NCBI GenBank assembly: GCA_942486035.1
Contig: CALNXK010000101.1
Coordinates: 382,001 to 446,000, forward strand
Length of the DNA stretch: 64,000 nt
Direction of reading: 5' to 3'
Origin: Porites lobata
Taxonomy: Eukaryota > Cnidaria > Anthozoa > Scleractinia > Poritidae
The notes beneath the pieces were generated by a model. That model was not told the origin of the DNA and did no database searches. It saw only the letters and a list, made by a program, of their open reading frames with translations. This document shows positions 40,201 through 47,380 of the stretch, piece after piece (the first letter of the stretch is position 1; every line of letters starts with the position of its first letter). The translations under genes were made by a program, and so were the position numbers.

Positions 40201-43200
40201 GTTAGTTAATCAATTGTGGCCCTGAAAGAATTTGAAGGGAAGAAAAATACGAATTTTTAAGAAAATGCTTTTTTCGTGAGAAGGACTCTTAAACGCTGAC
40301 AAACGTCAACAAATAGCTAAAACTATAATTTCTATATGTTTGCTTTGCTCCAAATCGTGCGCATTTGCAAGGCCTTAAAGCGTTTTGCTGACTTGCAAGG
40401 ACCCATCTGTTATAACGATCCACAAAATAAAGGGATAAGTCTCATAGTTTATTAGATATAATCGTATAAAGTTTGCTTATCATTTTCGCATAAATTATGA
40501 CCTAAATTTGGAACCGCTGAATTTCTCGAATTGGGTCTTTGCGATTTTGATGAAATTCTGTTCAGCGTAAGGCAATAATGCGCACTATGTGTAGCCGAGA
40601 GACTTTCACGAAAAAATGCCGGCAACAGCAGATTTTCGACTCAGACCTCGAAGAGGCGTGGTATTATAACCACGTGACATTTACTCCGATCGCCCAAAAT
40701 TTTATGTTATATTGTAGATTGATCTATATGTTATCCATTCTATGTGTTAGACTTACGATAAAAGTAAAGGTGGGGATACCAGAGAGCTTCAAAGTAGGAG
40801 GGTACCCCCCAAAAAAACTGGGACGAGTCACCTTAACTCATTTTAGTGATACTACATCTTTACATCTTTTGCTTTTTAACTATGTACTTACAGCCAGGTG
40901 ACTGTTTTTGGAAGGTAAAACCCTCCTTGCAAAAGGTTTCTCTGAAGATAACTGGAAAATTACAAAATGTGTTATATTTTAAAAGTACTTGTTTTTATCA
41001 TTATAGTTCATAGGTAGGTACGCAAAAAAAATGTGAATATGCATGTAGTACAAGGTTGTTGTAGGATTTCAGCTAGTGTTGGCTTTTATATGCAAATAGG
41101 TTACTTTTATGAAAGAAGCCACTCCGGCTCCCACCGTCCAGAAGAAATGAAAAACAAATATTTCAAAAATATATACAAATGTTTTTAATTATGAAATTAT
41201 GATCCACGTGATTCACGTCCATTATTATAAGCCGCCATTTATTTCTACTACAACTCAATATACACAGTCAAAAGATTCGATTCTTACACAACCGTTAGTG
41301 ATGTTAGTTTCCGGAAGGTGTTTGGTGGAATTAACCTCAAATGATTCTTGGAAAGGACTCTGAGAAGAGAAATGGAAAATTAAAGCTGATTTATTAGTAA
41401 AGCGATTGTTTTCCTACTACTGCAGTCAAAAATGGTCATTTTAAAGTTACAGCCTGGGCGGTACTAAACCGCTTTTAATGGACGGGTTGTTGGGATGAGG
41501 AGAACTTTATGAATCTAAAATAAAAATATACATTATGCATTATACGCAGCCAAAAAAAAAGGTATTTCAAAAGAATGTGTTTTTATTGGTCATCCTTTAA
41601 TAAACAAAATCACAGTTTCCGTAACATGGGGAAAAACGCAGTAATCGATCTCGGGTTAAGAAATATTAGGTGGGTTTACACTAGTCCCTAAAGTGCACTT
41701 GGGTTCAAGTGTGCTTCAAAAGCACTGGAAGTGCACTAAGCTTTTTGGTAAAAAAATGGCGTTCACACTAAAGTTAAAGTGAGCAGTCTTGGCGGGATTA
41801 CTAATCCGTCTCTAGGAGTTTAATTATTTAATAAGTACAAGGGAAAACGCTGCCGCACATGTGTTTAATCAAAACGTCTGCGAAGACAAGAGCCGGAGAA
41901 CAAAGCGTGATTTTCCGTTTACTGATAACAGTCTTCTTGAACAGTGTCAGAATAAAAGGATAACAATGCGGCAGCCGGGTGATTCTATCTAAGTAATCGA
42001 AGTGAGGGAAAACCTTCTTTGACGTTCGACAAGCTCAACTTACCAGAATTTTGAGCTCGTTGCTTCCAGTATTTAAAATCGTATTCCAGATTATTTATTC
42101 TTTCTATCGGCTGACGTTCTAACGCTTTCAACAAACCGATCTTTATACTAGTCGTAAATGTCACTCCATATCTCTCCTCTCTTTTCAGTCGATGAGCGCT
42201 TTAATCGTTTTTACTTTGTCCCCACTCTCACGCTAGAGCTGTTCTGTTCCTTCCCTTTCGTATGCAATCTTCTGGCTCGCTTGAATCTTTTTGAGTAAAT
42301 GTAGCCGGTGGCTTTCTGTATCTTTCATGAGACGCTAGGTTGACTTATATTATGACTGCTTATTGCTGCAGGTGGACACGAAAAAGTGGCTTGAACGAGT
42401 TGAAAAACGAATAAACTGCATTCAACGAAACGCACAACAGGAAAATTGCTCTTGTGGAATATAGCTCATTCCGTTTCCACAGCCAGATCTTGCACTAACG
42501 TCCTCTCCGCTGTCGAATACAGTGAAAAACAGAAATCGTGAAATTTCTGAACTAGCCCATGAATCAGAACTGAGAAAAACCCACTTACATTTCGTGGTCA
42601 AAAGTATCCTCATTCACCAATCATTTTTCGCTTGCTCGCTTGCGAGAGTGAAATTAAATTTATGGCTCGAAATGATTAACATTTTGGTAATAAACTTCCG
42701 ACGCTTTGATTGGATAAGTGCAGTCTCAAGGAAGGTTTTGTTCGTACTTGAGAGCGCACTTCGGCACTTTGAAGTTTTGAAGTTTCTGTGACAACTAAGT
42801 ACGACTAGTCAAGATCAGTCAAGTGAAAAAGGACCTGTTCACATACAAGTTAGTCTCAAGTGCACTTCAAATGCACTTCAAGTGCACTTGAAAAGTCCAG
42901 TGTGAACCCACCTAATGCTTTTATGTAGACTTTGTTTTTAAATGGATTGACTAGTTGACATCCAAAAGACATCAGTCGCCATGAAAGTAAAAAAATACAT
43001 GATTCCTACTGACCTTCAAATACATGAATTTAGATATTTACCGCATGAAAAAATACAGTCGGTATATTATGGGTTACAAAGCAACAAACAGCTTCTCAAG
43101 AAAACCTTGTACTTAGGTGCTATCTTGATGTTTCGTTACATTCTGAAGAACTTTTATAATCAAAGTATTATGGTACTCACATTTTCTTCAGTAAAACAAG

Positions 43201-43744
43201 GTTTTCAAAAGCATCTTCTTGTATGGATTCTAGGGAATTTCCAGAGAGATTACTACAAGAGGATTAAATCGAGTATATTAACAAATCGGGAATGTTACAC
43301 AAACTTGATCCGAGCCACGCGAGGTTCTGCGATAGACGCAATTCTAGTTTTTTCTTTAACTTCTCCATTACTGAAAGTTAACAATGAGAAGAAATGTTAA
43401 AAAAGTAGTTCCTGACAAGCCTTAAACTTTGCCGATGCCTACAATTACATATAATGCGTCGCGAATGCATCGGTGCTAATTAGACGAGAAACGAGTAGTA
43501 AATTTGGTATCTCAAGACTAACCATTGCAGAAACTTACAGCATCACCGCATTTGAAGGAATCCTGTCTGGTACTTTGTGAGTACCATTGCATTTGACTAC
43601 GACTCTTTCAAGGCATTTCACTCTGACGTTTTCGCAAAATGGAGAACATTTACAATTCTGTGGGCACTGTGTACTTTGGCAGGACACGGCAATCCAAAAA
43701 AACAAAATCATTCGACTTTGAACCACACGCATCATCAGTGACAA
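7841..43744 (-). CDS. Gene A: LRR / Cys-rich (GCC2-GCC3-like) / multi-pass membrane receptor-like protein, 18 exons (gene span)
   Basis: Spliced gene read from 43744 down. The exons join in frame to about 1014 codons before a final donor at 7840. Order: signal peptide and LRR N-terminal cap (residues 1-68), LRR exons with C-terminal cap (about 69-398), Cys-rich repeats (about 399-640), then 8-9 hydrophobic membrane segments (from about 645). All introns in the LRR part are phase 2 and every split codon gives a residue that fits the repeat, mostly Leu, Ile or Val. The two introns around the Cys-rich exons are phase 1. Family knowledge: LRR plus GCC2/GCC3 plus a multi-pass C-terminus suggests a cell-surface receptor, but ligand and signalling are unknown. 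I cannot name an orthologue. A tandem paralogue lies at 52-62 kb. The introns are loaded with transposons. The 3' end is uncertain. Confidence 0.85.
10210..10329 (-). CDS. Gene A exon 17: Cys-rich repeat
   Basis: 120 nt between AACAG and GTAGGA, phase 1 to 1. Reads GFYQDQMGQINCKQCSLGTF and ends DCWACPYG. This is a classic GFYQD..G...C..C..GT repeat of the GCC2/GCC3 type. The gene B exon 55094-55213 has identical length and phase. Confidence 0.92.
10777..10997 (-). CDS. Gene A exon 16: Cys-rich repeat (GCC2/GCC3-like)
   Basis: 221 nt between TTTCAG and GTGATA, phase 2 in, phase 1 out. Starts ECAPSAVFHLL. It then has CPKC, CSLCPVGYHAG and CQACPAG, the spacing of Cys-rich repeats seen behind ephrin-receptor-like GCC2/GCC3 domains. 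The gene B counterpart at 55734-55930 is 24 nt shorter and shares the start (DCAPST) and the end (CKACPAG). Confidence 0.88.
11388..11444 (-). CDS. Gene A exon 15: LRR C-terminal cap, Cys-containing
   Basis: 57 nt between CGTAG and GTAAGT, phase 2 to 2. Reads SVTCGNLYQLPAGNYTSV. It matches gene B 57419-57484 (SVTCSNLHRL), which is 9 nt longer. The single Cys probably pairs with the cap Cys in the next exon. Confidence 0.82.
11785..12129. mobile_element. MITE in gene A intron 14
   Basis: Ends GGCCCGTTTCAAACGTCGTG and CACAACGTTTGAAACAGGCC are inverted repeats of about 35 bases. Internal copies of the motif GTGCTACTGC/GCAGTAGCAC add further pairing. The terminus resembles Harbinger-type ends, but the target duplication is not clear. 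Confidence 0.6.
12296..12367 (-). CDS. Gene A exon 14: last LRR / start of C-terminal cap
   Basis: 72 nt between ACAG and GTAAGT, phase 2 to 2. Reads TLFDNPLTYIPDGIFTDMTS. The DNPL element is typical of a repeat that leads into an LRR C-terminal cap. It matches gene B 58473-58544 (TLFDNPLTALPNDLLD). Confidence 0.88.
13324..13395 (-). CDS. Gene A exon 13: LRR
   Basis: 72 nt between TTCAG and GTAGGT, phase 2 to 2. Reads FLHGNSIKSIDLNAFRGLNK. It matches gene B 59442-59513 (FLHNNEIKRFGKKAFYGL). Confidence 0.88.
13630..13790. repeat. Dispersed repeat with GC-rich core
   Basis: Contains GTGGCCGAAGGCCAC and the palindromic-looking GGGGGCATGCTCCCCGG. I recall this type as abundant in cnidarian genomes; no second copy occurs in this window. 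Family unknown. Confidence 0.35.
14314..14385 (-). CDS. Gene A exon 12: LRR
   Basis: 72 nt between CGCAG and GTAAGT, phase 2 to 2, only 98 bases after exon 11. Reads SMINNYLKFIPRDAFADLRS. It matches gene B 60824-60892 (MMIHNNLKVIPDYAFAE). Confidence 0.88.
14484..14561 (-). CDS. Gene A exon 11: LRR
   Basis: 78 nt between TTTCAG and GTAAGT, phase 2 to 2. Reads ELILSFNNVSRISRQTFSNL, two residues longer than a normal repeat. The gene B counterpart is 72 nt (61669-61740) and shares LSFNN and the F-x-x-L end. Confidence 0.87.
14892..15131. mobile_element. Short mariner-like MITE in gene A intron 10
   Basis: Starts CAGTCAAACCAAGTGGAGCG and ends ACACTTGACCTGGTTTGACTG, flanked by TA on both sides (14890-14891, 15132-15133). 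Same family ends as 2972-3600 but only 240 bases long with a different interior. Confidence 0.7.
15231..15299 (-). CDS. Gene A exon 10: LRR
   Basis: 69 nt between TTGTAG and GTAAGT, phase 2 to 2. Reads DLSFNNLTVPDNLFLGGQEF. Its counterpart in gene B (61852-61923) begins DLSFNKLQSIPDSAFLG, one residue longer, so this repeat has lost one codon. Confidence 0.87.
15532..16180. mobile_element. hAT-like element in gene A intron 9
   Basis: Left end CAGGGGCATAGGGTAGG and right end CCTGGCTACGCCCCTG form imperfect hAT-type termini. GCTTG directly flanks both ends, a possible 5-bp target duplication. AT-rich interior without transposase. Confidence 0.45.
16254..16325 (-). CDS. Gene A exon 9: LRR
   Basis: 72 nt between CCAG and GTAAGT, phase 2 to 2. 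Reads TLAYNQIEQLPINLFRKIRV, a clear LRR (LxxNxIxxLPxxLF). The leading Leu comes from TT|G. Confidence 0.83.
16961..17160. repeat. Three imperfect tandem units of about 77 bases with palindromes
   Basis: Units begin GCAAACAGACGCAACA (16962), GCAAACGGATGCAACA (17039) and GCAAACAGACGCAACA (17116). The first two contain the palindrome CCAACAATGTTGG or close variants, so the region can fold. This repeat may be the core of a larger mobile element whose ends I cannot see. Confidence 0.65.
17454..18685. mobile_element. Non-autonomous hAT element with perfect 8-bp duplication, gene A intron 8
   Basis: Starts CAGGGCGGATAAAGGTTGGG and ends with the inverse (CATTTATCCACCCTG). Inverted similarity continues through GGGCGGTGAAACGAGCGC. 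CTCTGCGC flanks both sides exactly (17446-17453 and 18686-18693). An 8-bp duplication plus CAGGG ends is the hAT hallmark. 1232 bases, no transposase motif seen. Confidence 0.88.
18754..18828 (-). CDS. Gene A exon 8: LRR
   Basis: 75 nt between CCAG and GTAAGA, phase 2 to 2. Reads DLQENQIKDISAFVESGNTI, an LRR with NQI and an Ile at the IP position. A non-autonomous hAT element sits 60 bases past its donor. Confidence 0.82.
19333..19391. repeat. (CATA)n microsatellite
   Basis: About 15 copies of CATA on the plus strand, read as TATG on the gene A strand. It overlaps the 5' splice site of exon 7. Confidence 0.95.
19390..19455 (-). CDS. Gene A exon 7: LRR with donor inside a microsatellite
   Basis: 66 nt, acceptor TTTTTTCAG. 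Reads RLNNNQLRSVPDLTGLTSVK. The last bases and the donor GTATGT fall inside a (TATG)n array (CATA on the plus strand). The split codon AT|A gives Ile, which completes LTSVKTI-DLQEN with exon 8, a normal repeat junction. The exact donor among the repeated GTATGT copies is chosen by phase and by being the first. Confidence 0.75.
20590..20945 (+). repeat. Dispersed SINE-like repeat, copy 1
   Basis: Shares a first block (ACGGTTGATGCCACCATTGG) and a second block (GGTTTGACCCTGCGTTACG, then AAATTTTCTAAGTGTCTTA) with 56335-56680. The second block resembles a tRNA-type B box (GGTTCGACCC), suggesting a SINE. Between the blocks this copy has a short GGGAGAGAGATAAGG. Confidence 0.55.
21120..21345. repeat. 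Region rich in CGAAATTTCG-type palindromes
   Basis: At least six copies of GAAATTTCG, GAATTTCG or CGAAATTT within about 200 bases. A similar patch lies at 25846-26045. Likely a dispersed element; ends not defined. Confidence 0.4.
21585..22387. mobile_element. MITE-like element with 28-bp direct flanking repeats
   Basis: Ends TAGGGAACTTAAGAACCACG and its reverse complement (CGTGGTTCTTAAGTTCCCTA). Immediately outside, 21555-21582 and 22387-22414 are nearly identical (one mismatch in 28, starting AATGTTGTTAACTAAACAA). That is too long for a usual target duplication. Confidence 0.65.
22840..23060. repeat. Dispersed repeat, GC-rich
   Basis: Contains CTCCCGCGCGCGCGAAGCGG, CACCATGGGTAAGAAAATTT and GTACGTCCGTCCGTACGGAC. 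I recall similar text from coral genomes as a high-copy repeat; no second copy is in this window. A following stretch to 23300 encodes an Arg-rich ORF (RARMNRQRQREREIQRQRER) that may belong to the same element. Confidence 0.35.
23800..25600. other. Gene A intron 6, no feature recognised
   Basis: AT-rich. ORFs here are short and show no motif or splice structure. Confidence 0.4.
25607..25734. mobile_element. Hairpin MITE
   Basis: GTCTGTTCAACAATAGATCA at the left pairs with TGATCTATTACTGAACAGAC at the right; the arms are about 47 bases and meet around GTAAAAAC/GTTTTTAC. The whole unit is 128 bases. Confidence 0.75.
25846..26045. repeat. Second region rich in CGAAATTTCG-type palindromes
   Basis: Many GAAATTT and AATTTCG motifs in both orientations, as at 21120-21345. 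The overall alignment of the two is poor, so shared origin is only a suggestion. Confidence 0.35.
26403..26477 (-). CDS. Gene A exon 6: LRR
   Basis: 75 nt between GCAG and GTAAGT, phase 2 to 2. Reads DLSHNDLSEIQPGMLEGIGD, a standard LxLSxNxL repeat. The split codons give Leu on both sides. Confidence 0.83.
27325..28260 (+). repeat. Dispersed repeat of about 0.9 kb, copy 1 (gene A intron 5)
   Basis: Aligns from end to end with 54045-54945. Shared marks: AACCAGTTGACGTCCGGCAT, GAGCGAAAAAGTCGGGA, TTTACACTGTATTG and AGTCGGTAGCCGCGCGA. No coding sequence seen. This copy carries an extra 55 bases at 27556-27611. Confidence 0.8.
27556..27611 (-). mobile_element. Tiny 5'-truncated LINE/SINE tail inserted in the dispersed repeat
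   Basis: On the minus strand it reads TTCCTGAAAAGCCCCTATGG, then an AATAAAGTATGTATG tail. It is absent from the other repeat copy, which shows the uninterrupted site. GATCA flanks both sides, a likely target duplication. Confidence 0.6.
28792..28807. mobile_element. Solo hAT-like terminus
   Basis: CCTGGCTACGGGCCTG resembles hAT right ends of the CCTGGCTACGCCCCTG type, as at 16165-16180. No left partner found. Confidence 0.3.
28901..29130. mobile_element. Small inverted-repeat element
   Basis: GAGTCACTTTTACGGCAAAC at the left pairs imperfectly with GCCGTAAACGTGACTC at the right, inside arms of about 30 bases (AGAGA...TCTCT outermost). MITE-like; target duplication not seen. Confidence 0.45.
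29834..30262 (+). pseudogene. LINE ORF2 N-terminus (AP-endonuclease), truncated
   Basis: 142 codons. Starts MDLKIGSINVRGLGDQVKR with the N-terminal endonuclease motif. It then has FIQEMHCTEDN (the catalytic E position), GVAILFNN and LTNIYAPNN. Family knowledge: this is the nicking endonuclease of L1/Tx1-type LINEs. It ends in a stop where the deletion joins the ORF to its far 3' part in another frame. Confidence 0.85.
30290..30916 (+). pseudogene. LINE ORF2 C-terminus with zinc-binding motif
   Basis: 208 codons. Contains FKLLHRRLPTNCFLKKVG and CSFCNKETENLIHLFWRC, the CxxC...HxxxxC zinc-binding motif at the C-terminus of L1/Tx1 reverse transcriptases (zf-RVT). The stop is followed by about 320 bases of 3' UTR and the poly(A). 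Confidence 0.85.
32865..32939 (-). CDS. Gene A exon 5: LRR
   Basis: 75 nt between CCAG and GTGAGT, phase 2 to 2. Reads NLGFNNIGPVLTSDIFAGFY, an LRR with the NxI and xxIFxGF pattern. The split codon is CT|G, Leu. Introns on both sides are more than 5 kb and full of repeats. Confidence 0.82.
33160..33290. repeat. GGATTCC-rich minisatellite, copy 1
   Basis: Repeated GGATTCCGGATTCC beginning after CCATGTAAGGGAATCC. It matches 35700-35815 in inverted orientation. Confidence 0.75.
33430..35690. other. Gene A intron 4, no clear feature
   Basis: Only short ORFs and low-complexity patches (for example GGTCGTTGTGGATC repeats near 33880-33950). Confidence 0.4.
35700..35815. repeat. GGATTCC-rich minisatellite, copy 2 (inverted)
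   Basis: Units of TGGATTCCGGATTCC end in GGATTCCCTTACATGG, the reverse complement of the start of copy 1. Confidence 0.75.
36900..37320 (+). pseudogene. LINE reverse-transcriptase remnant (CR1/L2/Jockey type)
   Basis: KAFDSVAHQRLL (36957 on), then ETVLGPLLFLLYINELGED (about 37123), then in another frame FTDDTLIYSTIESYNNAAN (about 37208), the equivalent of the catalytic ADD. At least three frame changes and stops, so it is long dead. Confidence 0.75.
38201..38275 (-). CDS. Gene A exon 4: LRR
   Basis: 75 nt between CCAG and GTAAGT, phase 2 to 2. Reads ELQRNRLSYDDLQVILKEL, with Leu at the repeat positions. It joins exon 3 through a Leu codon split CT|T. Confidence 0.8.
38690..38930 (+). mobile_element. 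LINE 3' tail
   Basis: Ends TCTGAAAAGCCCTGTAAAGT, CAATAAAACGTATGTATGG. The form matches the tail at 27556-27611 in sense orientation. Upstream boundary uncertain. Confidence 0.45.
38943..40836. mobile_element. 1.9 kb foldback element with about 850-bp arms, TTAA flanks, gene A intron 3
   Basis: The left arm 38947-39800 (GGTGACTCGACCCAG...) and right arm 39981-40832 are reverse complements with few differences. The spacer is about 180 bases. TTAA stands at both outer ends (38943-38946, 40833-40836), as for TTAA-targeting elements, though the ends are not classical piggyBac. ORFs in each arm starting MRTMCSRE are mirror copies and probably not genes. Confidence 0.85.
40892..40951 (-). CDS. Gene A exon 3: short LRR
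   Basis: 60 nt between CCAG and GTAAGT, phase 2 to 2. Reads YLQRNLLQGGFYLPKTVTWL. The first half fits an LRR; the second half is shorter than the other repeats by about four residues. Only 55 bases beyond its donor stands a large foldback element. Confidence 0.75.
41288..41359 (-). CDS. Gene A exon 2: LRR
   Basis: 72 nt between CAG and GTAAGA, phase 2 to phase 2. Reads VLSKNHLRLIPPNTFRKL and onward, a clean LxxNxLxxIPxxxFxxL repeat. The previous exon supplies the leading Leu. Confidence 0.85.
41665..42916. mobile_element. Non-autonomous inverted-repeat element, gene A intron 1
   Basis: Left end ATTAGGTGGGTTTACACT, right end AGTGTGAACCCACCTAAT. Behind both ends lie clusters of AAGTGCACTT-like palindromes. 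1.25 kb, no transposase recognised. Confidence 0.72.
42981..43400 (+). CDS. Unassigned 139-codon ORF antisense in gene A intron 1
   Basis: Starts MKVKKYMIPTDLQIHEFRYL and has no motif I recognise. It is basic and Leu/Ile-rich as expected of AT-rich chance ORFs. It lies next to the inverted-repeat element and may be a chance frame or a remnant of it. Confidence 0.15.
   Translation: MKVKKYMIPTDLQIHEFRYLPHEKIQSVYYGLQSNKQLLKKTLYLGAILMFRYILKNFYNQSIMVLTFSSVKQGFQKHLLVWILGNFQRDYYKRIKSSILTNRECYTNLIRATRGSAIDAILVFSLTSPLLKVNNEKKC
43539..43744 (-). CDS. Gene A exon 1: signal peptide and LRR N-terminal cap
   Basis: Encodes 68 residues plus 2 nt (phase 2). A Met-led hydrophobic stretch (MILFFWIAVSC at residues 12-22) looks like a signal peptide. 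The cap follows, with the pattern CPQNCKC and further Cys at the spacing of an LRR N-terminal domain. The exon ends just before GTAAGT at 43538. Start Met 1, 4, 5 or 12 are all possible; I kept the first. The split codon CT|A gives Leu into exon 2. Confidence 0.8.
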
Positions 43745-43908
43745 TCTAAGTAAAAAATGAGTTCATCAATATATCAAGCCTCTCTAGAGGAATATCTATT
43801 TTTTAATTGTCACAAGAAAAGTTTCCTCGCTAAATATTCATTTTCCACAGCCGTTGAACTTTTCTTTTTTAAATTAATGAGCCCCTCATAAGGAAATATT
43901 TCATCAAA

Positions 43909-43916
43909 CTTTATAG
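43909..43916 (-). promoter_or_regulatory. Possible TATA box upstream of gene A
   Basis: On the minus strand CTATAAAG lies about 165 bases before the first Met of exon 1. Position and sequence fit a core promoter, but the surroundings are AT-rich, so chance is quite possible and no initiator is evident. Confidence 0.2.
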
Positions 43917-44606
43917 TTTTTGGATAAAGCAAGAAAGGCAGAGAAGACAAGCCTAATTTGAGCCAGAAAATAATCAGGCAATGTGTTTTACACCCATGAC
44001 TGAAAAACTATTAATTAATTAAATTAAGCTTTTCGTTGCCATCAAAAATTTGAAAACAGTTAAATGAAATAAAGTTGAGTGAGCTGGCTACTTTTTAACT
44101 CGGTAAAGGTAACTAGCTAGCTACACCCAGAAACTTCAATCTCTAAAAAGCTTTTTGAGGATTTTTAGATTTACTTGAAATTACACCAAAATAAAAAGTC
44201 AATCCACCAGCCATTTTTTCTGTAAGTTTTACTTAGTTCTTAGAAGTGCTAATATTTTTAATAAAATTGTGAATTATTTCCTATATACTTCACAAAATTG
44301 CCAATCTCAGAATTTTTTTCCAGTTTGGTGGGTTTGGTGGGTTTTAGTATTTGTAACATATAAATACGGTTGATTTTCCTTTTGATTTTCATCATTGTTC
44401 GACTGTTTTTAATTTTTTGAGTTAAACATTTTTTTGCTTTGTGGTAGTACATCACACTGCGGCTATGACGATAAAGTTATTTGGCTGCCCTCTAAACTAT
44501 TGAAGGCCATCCTGTCTTTGAAGGCTCGTAGCCTTAATGATGTTAACCAATACACCCCAATTAAAAAACCCTCGAGTTCCAGTTCTATTACATATGTAAG
44601 TGAAAT

Positions 44607-44607
<1 letters not shown>

Positions 44608-44698
<91 letters not shown>
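44608..44698. repeat. (GA)n microsatellite
   Basis: About 45 uninterrupted GA units. Confidence 0.97.
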
Positions 44699-44702
<4 letters not shown>

Positions 44703-44737
44703 AATGAGTATGGACTTATTCACACCCGCGTCCAAGT

Positions 44738-44810
44738 TCGTTCCCAGGTTTCTCTCCTACCCGTCCCTACGGAGCGAGAGAGACGTGTAGGAGAGAAAAC
44801 CTGGGAACGA
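44738..44810. repeat. Hairpin repeat
   Basis: TCGTTCCCAGGTTTCTCTCC pairs with GGAGAGAAAACCTGGGAACG around a GC-rich loop. Confidence 0.75.
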
Positions 44811-44849
44811 GGTTGATGTAAGTCAGGCGGTTATCAGGATATGTTCAAT

Positions 44850-47380
44850 GCAGTTTTGTGAAATGTGACCTTAAATATGCAGGTTATAATTTAGATGGTT
44901 TGTTTTTACTGATCGTGGTCTGAGAGTATTCTCATTTCTGGAATGTTTCGAAACCAAGACATTTTTCTGAGACTAAAGGAAAGCGATTTCGGACGAAACG
45001 GCTTCTCACGAAATGTTTTTTGAAGTAAATTAAGATTTGAAGTTCAAAAGCCTGATTATCCTACTCATTTAAAAGCGGTCAACGTCCATGTACAATTTGT
45101 TCCTATTCTCACTTCTGCAAAAAAGGAATATAAATGTCACAACATGACTGTCTTCTAAAAGGAATTAACTAGATTATTAATAAATGTGATGAGTCTAACA
45201 CAAAATCTATTAGTAAATTGAAATGCGCAATAGCATACTTTTAGGTTAATATCGCTTGGGACAGCAAGAGTTTGTAATTTTTGCAAACGTTAAATAAAAT
45301 CACCAAAAAATTAGTTGCCACAGTAATTCATGCTTGCGAATTTTGCTTAACGTTTTTGGAAAAACGTTCTATCATCCGCAGTTTCCAAAACGTCATTAAT
45401 TGAGCACCGAAAATAATAATGGTAGACGACTTAAGGTACAGCAATCTGCCGATTGTAAAGTTTAGTGTGGTTCGGTTGTTAATGGACTGTTAATTTTTTT
45501 GGAGACGCAATTTTTTTTAAATTTTTTCGTTTTATCTTCCTTTTAAAACAACAGCTTAGGTCTCATCTATCATTGAGCTTTCGTAACAGAAACGTTCGAA
45601 TTCAGCTGCCCGTTCACACTTCTATATTGTCGTTTACAAGAGTTGCCAAATTCAGCGTGGGCATTTACGGCTAACTTCTAACTTTGTCAATTTATATCAT
45701 CTTCATTTCTCTTTTATTTTGTTTATTGACACGCGGATATGTATCGTGGAGTATTCCACTCTAAGCCAACTCTTACACGGAACAATTACCAAGAAGGTCA
45801 CAGAGCTACATGTAGTTAACCTTTAAAGTAAAAACAATTGTGTAGCACTGAAGTATATTTCTCGTCAATTTGATTACAAAATCTTGTTTATGTCATCTTA
45901 TCATGATGGTTATATATTTTCTTGAACCTTGTTCTTGTTTCATAATATACCACTGCACTCATTTTACGGTATACGTTTAAGATCACCCATGATTGCTTTT
46001 TATATCTCTACTCGTCCGACTTGAATTTCTTTGACTATCTAGAGAATATTTGTTTGGAAAAAGTGTACGTGATCACCTACCACGAGCAATTTAAAGGAAA
46101 CAAAGGTGAGACTTGAATCCGAGACAAACGTTAAATAAAATAATCAATAAATCAATAAATCAATAAATCAATAAAAAGAAAGCCTTTTTATAGTTAGCCG
46201 GCCTAGAATATTGAATGCGACAGGAAATCTTGTAAATAAGAGGCTAACATGGAAGATTAGTTTTAGGTTGGTGCATTTATCACCTAGTGTTTACCACTGG
46301 GTATGGCAACTTTGATATGAGTTAGCAAAAATAACACAATTGTCTGCAATATACAGAACAGTGCTCAATGATTATAAGATATGATTATCATTTATTACTT
46401 GTGCTTTTCCCTACCTTGCATTGAAATTCTCTTGATAGTTCTGACGTGATACTAAAGAGCACTGCATTTCAAAAAACGTTCCAAATATATAGTAGTCTTG
46501 AAGGTTCGCAACTATAAGTCATACCTAAAAAAAATATATGATTTTTTTGTTGTAATTGAGACTGTTACTTAATAAGCTGCTAAAATCGAAGTGAAAAGAT
46601 TACTCCAAGATGCATTTTTAAGAATTTCAGTGAAGCATTCCAATTCCTTATGCACTGGCTAGAGCAAGCAAAATCTTTTCACCTTTGAACACTATCATCT
46701 TGCCCTTTGCTAGTTGCGGCCTTTTCGCAGGTTATATGGTCTATTAACTGTTGCATGATCTCGCAGACAGCAACGAGGCTTAAGCGGAACAAAGTGGTTG
46801 ATAATTGGCCTGTTTACTAAGTCAAAATCTTGGTCTAAGAGGAATTTGAGTAGGGGTTCGAACCTGGTAAGGTTTTTTCAAAGTTGAGCTTTATCAGGTC
46901 AAATTTGGCAAAATGATTCTAGAAGCAGATTATACGTAATACATGAGTTCTTTAAGAGAAAAGGTAAACAGGTAAAAAAAAAGGAACCATTAACTGACGG
47001 TGAAAGGATTTATTATGGGTTTGAAGGGCCATTTCGTGATTGGCAGAAATTTAGGTCCTCGAGACAATTGTTTATCACTTTCTTTTGGATAAAATCATGC
47101 CAAAGTTCACAAAATTAGTTAATTAGTATCTGCCTCTAGCGACTCCCTTTAGCTTAACTTAGAACAAAAGTAGCTGAATCAACGTCAGTGTTATACCGAC
47201 AAACTACAACCGACTTATTAAATGGCTGGCCTTCAGAAAAAAAAAAAAAGATGAGAAATACAGTTACAGGTTTAACAATGCATGACAAAAATACAGATCG
47301 AAACGCACCACTCGCATTTATCTAGTCTTCACAGCCAGTAACATCACTGGTTATTTGACATACAGTCAGTATCACGGCGA
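44850..47380. other. Intergenic, no gene seen
   Basis: AT-rich, with an 8-base repeat (ATCAATAA) at 46142-46175 and a lone tRNA B-box-like GGTTCGAACCTGG near 46857. No coding signal. Confidence 0.4.

Noticed and set aside
38943..40901. ORFs starting MRTMCSRE on the minus (38943-39203) and plus (40578-40901) strands
   Set aside because: They are mirror images from the two arms of one foldback element. No motif, and the long-arm symmetry explains their similarity.
44463..44735. Ser/Leu or Arg/Glu repeat ORFs over the (GA)n runs (also 56405-56627)
   Set aside because: Pure microsatellite translation.
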